From: an uncultured Acetatifactor sp.
GTDB taxonomy: Bacteria > Bacillota > Clostridia > Lachnospirales > Lachnospiraceae
DNA: 64,000 nucleotides
Reading direction: 5' to 3'
Assembly: GCA_910578815.1 (NCBI GenBank)
Contig: CAJTSE010000002.1
Location: 224,191 to 288,190, forward strand
The translations under genes were made by a program, and so were the position numbers. The notes beneath the pieces are model-generated. The model worked only from the letters and a program-made list of their open reading frames with translations, was not told the origin of the DNA and made no database searches. Below, piece by piece: positions 59,266-64,000 of this stretch (position 1 is its first letter; every line of letters begins with the position of its first letter).

Positions 59266-60024
59266 TCAACAAGCTGGCCGATACGCCGCAATTATATCCA
59301 GAATGTGATCCCGGTTAATATTTCCGCCCAAAGCACTCCCGTCCGGATTAAAGCTGACGGTATGCAGATCCGCAGGATCCTCATCATAAGGATTTACATA
59401 TTCTGCGCCGTCCTCAAAATATTCACCAAGATACTTCCTGGCATTCCCCGCCGGAAAAATGACATTTCCGTCACTTGTCAAAATGTTAATCTCTGCAAAG
59501 GCCCCCAGGATTTCTCTGGTCCGTATATTGTAGGGATTATCATGCTCCCTGCTCACAAGATAAGCCGGATTCATCTTCACGGGAATTCCTTCCTTTATCA
59601 CACGCTCCCCGAAGTGCAACACCGTTTCCAAAGGTATGGTTTCCTGATGGAAGGCGTCTGCGGACAGCAGAATTTGATTGACTCCGCTTTCGGCCAGACT
59701 GTGGACCACCTCCCGGATCCGCTCCTGCTCCCAGCTGAAAAACCCATTGGTAATCAGCTGCCTTTTCGGTATCCCGCACTCCCTTGCCGCCTCATGAATT
59801 TTGCACACCTCTTCCGAGTACAGCAGGGGCTCGCCGCCAAAGGTCATCAGAGACTGAATCTGATAAACCCCGCATAGATCCCGCACTGCCCGCGCCCCGG
59901 CCTCCCCGTCAATATGTACTCCGTCGGAAACATGCTCTCCCTCGGAGCAGTGCTTACAGCGGCCGGTGCAGGCCATTGTTACCACGAACTCTATGCGGTT
60001 TAAATTTTTTAAATACTTGTTCAT
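59266..60024 (-). CDS. Radical SAM protein
   Basis: This is a 252-residue protein with the cluster motif CTGRCKHC (Cys19, Cys23, Cys26) after EFVVTMA, and the SAM-binding FGGEPLLY segment. Residues LLSADAFHQETIPLETVLHF continue the partial barrel. There is no SPASM-type cysteine tail. The nearest relatives by feel are small uncharacterised radical SAM proteins of Clostridia; the reaction cannot be named. It starts 14 bases after a methyltransferase gene and follows a MATE exporter, so the three may form one unit. No obvious precursor peptide was seen. Confidence 0.82.
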   Translation of the reverse strand: MNKYLKNLNRIEFVVTMACTGRCKHCSEGEHVSDGVHIDGEAGARAVRDLCGVYQIQSLMTFGGEPLLYSEEVCKIHEAARECGIPKRQLITNGFFSWEQERIREVVHSLAESGVNQILLSADAFHQETIPLETVLHFGERVIKEGIPVKMNPAYLVSREHDNPYNIRTREILGAFAEINILTSDGNVIFPAGNARKYLGEYFEDGAEYVNPYDEDPADLHTVSFNPDGSALGGNINRDHILDIIAAYRPAC

Positions 60025-60038
60025 AACGCTTTTATCCC

Positions 60039-60818
60039 CTATGATGATATAAACATTCCATATTCCTTTGGTACATTTAAAACATTGTCCGTTGTATTGA
60101 CCAGCAAAATATCTTTTATTTCCTGCTTAGGCACACTCTTCAATGACACCATACCGGAAAGTGAGTAAATATATTCCACCATATCGTCTATATTGGTGAC
60201 TGCTAAGGAATCCGTATATTCTCGCTTTTCGACCGTCGAAAAAAACTGACTCAAGATCTCATATCCGTTTTGCAGCGTGAAATTCTTATTGATATTATTT
60301 TCAACGCCATATGCAAAAAGAATTTTTGAAAGATATTCTACAATTCCATGTTCGCCATATGTGGCACAGTAAAAATGCCCCTCTCTCTTTAAAACCCGCC
60401 GCACTTCTGCCAACCCCTTCTCCAGATCAGGGACATGATACAGCATCATATTTGCAATGACAACGTCAAATGTCTCGTCCGCATACGGTATCTCCTGAAT
60501 ATCTATCACCCTGTATTCCATATGATCAAAACTGCCTGTATTTTCTTTGGCTGCCATTAACATTCCTTCCGAAAAATCAGAAAGTACTATTTGGGAGCAG
60601 CAGCCAATCAAAGACTCCCTGTTTTTCCACATGTCTCCGTTTCCACAGCCCAACTCTAATACCTTGTCCCCTTTCTCGATTTCATAATTTGAAACGATCC
60701 AGTTTCCAAAGCCCATCTTATTCGTTGAATATTTATCATGAATTGAGATTCTCGTATTTAAATTATTTGCAGTAGCGTATTGCTGTTTTACAGCGGTTGT
60801 ATCATTGATTTTGCTCAT
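60039..60818 (-). CDS. Class I SAM-dependent methyltransferase
   Basis: This is a 259-residue Methyltransf_11/25-type enzyme: motif I VLELGCGNGDMWKN, acidic motif VLSDFSEGML, post-I RVIDIQEIPYADETFDVVIA and NMMLYHVPDLEKGLAEVRRV. The substrate is not evident; the fold is that of small-molecule methyltransferases. ATG 60818 is preferred; an in-frame ATG at 60830 and a long upstream frame lie within the hairpin element that fills the 139-base gap to the MATE gene. It is followed by radical SAM with a 14-base gap. Confidence 0.86.
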   Translation of the reverse strand: MSKINDTTAVKQQYATANNLNTRISIHDKYSTNKMGFGNWIVSNYEIEKGDKVLELGCGNGDMWKNRESLIGCCSQIVLSDFSEGMLMAAKENTGSFDHMEYRVIDIQEIPYADETFDVVIANMMLYHVPDLEKGLAEVRRVLKREGHFYCATYGEHGIVEYLSKILFAYGVENNINKNFTLQNGYEILSQFFSTVEKREYTDSLAVTNIDDMVEYIYSLSGMVSLKSVPKQEIKDILLVNTTDNVLNVPKEYGMFISS

Positions 60819-60957
60819 AATTTCTTCCATTCCGAAGCGTTCTATGCTGAGGAACGCGAGCAGAATCTCAAATTCTGCTCTGCGATCAAGGAGTTTGTGA
60901 CGCTTCTGCACAAACTCCCGATTGAAAAATCAGCACATCAGTTTGATTTTTCAATCT
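60819..60957 (-). repeat. Hairpin element between MATE exporter and methyltransferase genes
   Basis: Minus-strand order of stems: GATTGAAAAATCA/TGATTTTTCAATC (around 60918-60955), GGAGTTTGTG/CACAAACTCC (60889-60918), GCAGAAT/ATTCTGC (60859-60879), GCGTTCC...GAACGC (60837-60857), then TTCGGAATGGAAGAAATTATG with the methyltransferase start. About 95 bases align with 45893-45990, and the first stem matches that of 42800-42823. Confidence 0.85.
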
Positions 60958-62319
60958 TCACCTCGTTAAATCCTGTACCCACTTATATTTCCGAAACCGC
61001 ACCAATACCCAGGGAATCTTCCCCACCTCGTCTAAGCAGGTACACCCGTAAACCAGTACCGGCGGCCAGTGCAGGACAAAGGCCCCCACAAGTGCAAGAG
61101 GAATTGCAATCATCCACATACAGACAATCAGGCTGTACATATCGAATAAAGTATCCCCGCCCCCATCCAGCACGCCGTTGATTACAACGGTATTGATACA
61201 GCGTCCGATCATATATACTGCCATCACCGCCATCATTCCCAGAAGATATTCCCTTGCCTGAGCCGTCAGCACTACCATCCTTGTTATAAGCGGCGTCGCC
61301 GCAAGCACAAGAACAGCAGACAAAAGGCCAATGAGATAGGAAATATTTTTGAGCTTAATTCCGTAAGCCTTTCCACGGTCAAGACGTCCCGCGCCAAGCT
61401 CATTCCCTACCATAATACCTGCCGCACTGCCAATGCCGTTGCACATACAGCAGATCAAATCCCTTACCACTGCCGCTACGGAATTGGCCGCCGCGGCATC
61501 GGTACCCATATGCCCCATAATCGCCGTATACGAGGTAAACCCAATTCCCCAGCACAAACAGCCGCCCATAAGCGGCAGACACTGCTTTGCAAAATCAGCC
61601 TTAAGCTGTCCGGGCAGCTTTAAAAATCGTTCAAAAGCCGGACGGATATACGATCCTTTTGATGATACAAAAATACATAAGGCAAGCTCGACAATTCGGG
61701 ACAGGGTAGTGGCCAGCGCGGCGCCTCCGGCCTGCATCTTCGGCATACCGAACAGTCCGAAAATAAAGATGGCATTTAATCCGATATTTAAAAGCACAGC
61801 ACAGGTGCTGATCAGCGCGCAGGGCTTTACATGATCCGACACCTTCATAATTGTCAAATAACATTGAGAGATACCCGTAAGCAGATAGGACCAGCCTGCA
61901 ATGCGCAGATAGGCACTGCCAATGGCAATCAGCGCGGCATCCGGCGTAAAAATGTGCATGAGCAGCTCCGGTGCCAGCTCACATGCAAGGAAGAAGAGAA
62001 CCGACACGATTCCGCCGAAACGAAGTATCATATTGAAAATATTCTCCAGCGTATATTTGTCGCCCTTTCCCCAATATTGGGCACCAAGAATGGCCCCGGC
62101 CCCTGTAATGGCTCCAAGGATCATATTCTGGATAAACTGAATCTGTGTTGCAAGGGAAACGGCAGTCATCTCGTCCTGCGCAACCTTTCCCAGCATCAGT
62201 GCATCCCCCGCCGCTACCGCCGCAAGCATCAGGCTCTGAAAGGCAATGGGCAGGGCCAGCCTCGTCAGTGTTTTATAAAATTCCTTATGATTGAGGATCC
62301 CATCCTCTTTCTTCTGCAT
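60958..62319 (-). CDS. MATE-family multidrug/cation antiporter
   Basis: This is a 453-residue protein with twelve hydrophobic segments. The first half shows LPIAFQSLMLAAVAAGDALM and GAITGAGAILGAQYWGKGD, the second half GIGFTSYTAIMGHMGTDAAA and VGNELGAGRLDRGKAYG, the repeated MATE signatures. It exports drugs or metabolites against a Na+ or H+ gradient. Start uncertain: ATG 62319, or GTG 62334; neither has a strong ribosome site. First gene of a possible three-gene unit with the methyltransferase and radical SAM protein. Confidence 0.88.
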   Translation of the reverse strand: MQKKEDGILNHKEFYKTLTRLALPIAFQSLMLAAVAAGDALMLGKVAQDEMTAVSLATQIQFIQNMILGAITGAGAILGAQYWGKGDKYTLENIFNMILRFGGIVSVLFFLACELAPELLMHIFTPDAALIAIGSAYLRIAGWSYLLTGISQCYLTIMKVSDHVKPCALISTCAVLLNIGLNAIFIFGLFGMPKMQAGGAALATTLSRIVELALCIFVSSKGSYIRPAFERFLKLPGQLKADFAKQCLPLMGGCLCWGIGFTSYTAIMGHMGTDAAAANSVAAVVRDLICCMCNGIGSAAGIMVGNELGAGRLDRGKAYGIKLKNISYLIGLLSAVLVLAATPLITRMVVLTAQAREYLLGMMAVMAVYMIGRCINTVVINGVLDGGGDTLFDMYSLIVCMWMIAIPLALVGAFVLHWPPVLVYGCTCLDEVGKIPWVLVRFRKYKWVQDLTR

Positions 62320-62378
62320 TGTCTCTGAAGCCACCCGTCAATTATTCCTTCACCACCAGACCGCATTCCGGCCAACCG

Positions 62379-62636
62379 TCAGCCCTTCAAAAAATCACAA
62401 AACTCCTTCAGCTCCCTTTTCCTGCCCTCCGGAAGACTATTGAACTCCATATTGCAGATTGCTCCCTCTAACGCATACAGATGAACCAGACATACATTCG
62501 GATACTTTTCTTTTAATTTCAGAAAAGCCTGCTCAGCGCCCGAACCAACCAGTTCCTCCGCCGTATTGATCCCCACGGAACCCAGCTTTTTTTCCATCTC
62601 TCTTCCAATATTCATCATTGAAGCTAATTCTGCCAT
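62379..62636 (-). CDS. TfoX C-terminal-domain protein
   Basis: This is an 85-residue protein: NIGREMEKKLGSVGINTAEE, then LVGSGAEQAFLKLKEKYPNV and LEGAICNMEFNSLPEGRKRE. This is the helix-hairpin-helix-like TfoX_C domain, common as a stand-alone protein in Firmicutes. Role unknown; some relatives link to competence control or DNA binding. ACGGAGGAAAA precedes the ATG. Confidence 0.87.
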   Translation of the reverse strand: MAELASMMNIGREMEKKLGSVGINTAEELVGSGAEQAFLKLKEKYPNVCLVHLYALEGAICNMEFNSLPEGRKRELKEFCDFLKG

Positions 62637-62698
62637 TTTTCCTCCGTATTACCGCTGTAAACGCTGAATTCCGCCAGCCCTTTCATAACTGTCCTCCA

Positions 62699-63085
62699 CT
62701 AAATGGCAATCCACCAGCATACGCCATACCTGTCAATAACCGTGGCGCAGCATTTGCTCCAGGGAAGCTCATGAATTGTTTCAAGAACTACGCCTCCATC
62801 ACTCAATACATCAAATGCACGCTGAACACGCTCTTCACTTCCCATTTCAAAAACATTAAAAGTCATTGTTTCCCATTTCATTTTGTGAATAAATTCCACG
62901 TCACAGGGATTTTGTGCTTCACTGATTGCCAGAAAGCCTTCGCCATCAACCGATAATTCACAATGCTCATATTCCGTCCCCGCGGCATTCTTCATTTCCA
63001 GAGTTATTTCCGCACCAAACGCCTTACAGTATATCTGCGCTGCCTCTATACTGTTTTTTACATAAACCTGCGTGTAATTTTTCAT
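62699..63085 (-). CDS. VOC/PhnB-like glyoxalase-fold protein
   Basis: This is a 128-residue protein: YTQVYVKNSIEAAQIYCKAF, a pattern of the PhnB/glyoxalase superfamily, then EHCELSVDGEGFLAISE and WETMTFNVFE, ending YGVCWWIAI. A cytoplasmic metal-dependent or metal-free VOC protein of unknown substrate. AAAGGAGCAGTATATT precedes the ATG. Confidence 0.85.
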   Translation of the reverse strand: MKNYTQVYVKNSIEAAQIYCKAFGAEITLEMKNAAGTEYEHCELSVDGEGFLAISEAQNPCDVEFIHKMKWETMTFNVFEMGSEERVQRAFDVLSDGGVVLETIHELPWSKCCATVIDRYGVCWWIAI

Positions 63086-63183
63086 AATATACTGCTCCTT
63101 TGCTATATCCTGTCAGATACCTCTATACTGTCATGATTCATCATCCTATTATATTTGAGCTTGTGCCTCAGTTCTTCCATTAT

Positions 63184-63915
63184 TCATGCTTGCGTACATG
63201 CCTGCGCCGCCAGATCCAGCGCCAGCAAGAAGCATTTCTCCTGTGTGTCCCACTCACGTTCAGTTCCCAGCAGGTCATTGTGCCATTCTTCCTCTTGCAG
63301 ACAGTCGCTGGCAAATAAAAATGCCTTCAGCGATAAACCGTGGTACTCACATACAGCCTGCAATCCGGCAAGCTCCATCTCCACGGCAATACATCCTTCT
63401 TTTCTCAGCTTTTCGGCTTTTCCCGATGTTTCACGATACACGGCATCGGTAGTCCAGGTGCGCCCCGTCACATAAGCTGCCTTCTTCTCTTCCATAAAAG
63501 CCGCAACCCTCTTCCAATTTTTCAACTCAATATACTCGGATGCAGCTATATAATGATAGGACAATCCCTCGTCTCGATACGCCCAGGTCGGTATCATCAG
63601 CTTTCCGTCTGTCAGCTGACTGTTCAAAGTCCCGCAGGAGCCAAACACCACATACTCCCTGCATCCCGTCAGGCAAAGAGCTTCTTCCAGACAGGCCGCT
63701 GCCGCCGGAGCAGAAACCAGAGACATATAAAACGCAATCTTTTTCCCTTTCCATTCCGTCAAATAAATCGGGTGGTTTCCGTTGCTGCATCCGATTTCCG
63801 CTGCCTGCTCACATTTCAAATGCTTCAATGCCCATTCAATTACTTTGAACGAAAAAGTAATCACGCACACATCACATATTTTATCATTTTTTCCGTAAAA
63901 TGCTTCCGGTGTCAA
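63184..63915 (-). CDS. Nucleoside phosphorylase-family protein (uridine/purine phosphorylase-like)
   Basis: This is a protein of at least 243 residues with the phosphorylase fold: FYMSLVSAPAAAACLEEALC, then YVVFGSCGTLNSQLTDGKLM (phosphate site) and the CIAVEMELAGLQAVCEYHGL segment with the ExE ribose-binding motif (VEME). It would cleave nucleosides to base and ribose phosphate. The first standard start in frame is TTG 63915, without a ribosome site. The frame stays open upstream to a TGA at 63958-63960, giving codons for IQDETLDLKTEPL, which look native; a start at ATA 63957 or ATT 63954 or a lost ATG is possible. Confidence 0.78.
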   Translation of the reverse strand: MTPEAFYGKNDKICDVCVITFSFKVIEWALKHLKCEQAAEIGCSNGNHPIYLTEWKGKKIAFYMSLVSAPAAAACLEEALCLTGCREYVVFGSCGTLNSQLTDGKLMIPTWAYRDEGLSYHYIAASEYIELKNWKRVAAFMEEKKAAYVTGRTWTTDAVYRETSGKAEKLRKEGCIAVEMELAGLQAVCEYHGLSLKAFLFASDCLQEEEWHNDLLGTEREWDTQEKCFLLALDLAAQACTQA

Positions 63916-63976
63916 TAAAGGTTCTGTTTTCAGATCTAATGTCTCATCCTGAATTATTCACAGCTGTGCCGTGAAA

Positions 63977-63991
63977 GTGGCTGAAAGCCAC
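63977..63991. repeat. Short hairpin upstream of the phosphorylase gene
   Basis: GTGGCTGAAAGCCAC is a GTGGCT/AGCCAC stem with a three-base loop, cut close to the window edge. It again lies shortly upstream of a coding region and may belong to the hairpin family. Confidence 0.45.
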
Positions 63992-64000
63992 ATAGTTACT

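Overview
The window looks like a chromosome segment of a gut Lachnospiraceae-type Firmicute (Clostridia). The evidence is moderate GC content, strong AGGAGG-type ribosome sites, lipoproteins with LTGC/LAACG-type lipoboxes, YesM/YesN two-component systems, Lpl-type oligosaccharide ABC transporters, no transporter ATPase beside the sugar permeases (they probably share a distant MsiK-type ATPase) and many short hairpin repeats between genes. I cannot name a species. I saw no rRNA, tRNA, CRISPR array, phage or transposase gene.

Layout. 1-5.4 kb: truncated truA, a small XRE regulator, a zinc-ribbon pseudogene with two internal deletions, a sialate/carbohydrate O-acetylesterase, a Cof-type phosphatase, and a secreted CxxC protein interrupted by one in-frame TAA. 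5.4-13 kb: a large two-part lipoprotein, then an alpha-glucan set (glycogen-debranching-type enzyme, LacI regulator, GH13 alpha-glucosidase). 13-20.5 kb: an orphan YhdJ-like adenine methyltransferase, an AraC/GyrI regulator, a HAD hydrolase, a leader peptide plus terminator in front of a divergent methionyl-tRNA-synthetase-like gene, and a YesN response regulator.

20.5-41.7 kb is a minus-strand locus that I read as a xyloglucan utilisation system: GH74, GH31 alpha-xylosidase, YesM kinase, a membrane-anchored protein with repeated binding-type modules, Lpl-type permeases, two large solute-binding lipoproteins, YesL and a GH5 endoglucanase lipoprotein. The C-terminal module of the GH5 is homologous to the repeated modules of the anchored protein. 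Model: GH5 cuts the polymer at the surface, the anchored modules hold it, the ABC system imports oligosaccharides, and GH74 plus GH31, neither with a signal peptide, work inside the cell. A 1228-residue hybrid sensor kinase with two solute-binding domains lies just upstream of GH74.

41.9-49.9 kb is a starch/maltodextrin locus: cyclomaltodextrinase, solute-binding protein, MalF and MalG in one direction, a divergent short LacI regulator with a probably leaderless mRNA, and a starch-binding-type lipoprotein behind a consensus promoter with two identical operators.

50-64 kb is mixed: two TetR regulators with clear palindromic operators, an FMN-binding protein, a flavodoxin, a DMT exporter, an AraC regulator with an alpha/beta hydrolase, a decayed response-regulator/ABC/kinase cassette in which all four genes carry lesions, a MATE exporter - methyltransferase - radical SAM run, and small metabolic genes.

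The least explained feature is a family of hairpin-rich elements. They sit repeatedly in the gap between two co-oriented genes, directly against the next start codon, and often end in a similar GGAATG...(Shine-Dalgarno)...ATG tail.
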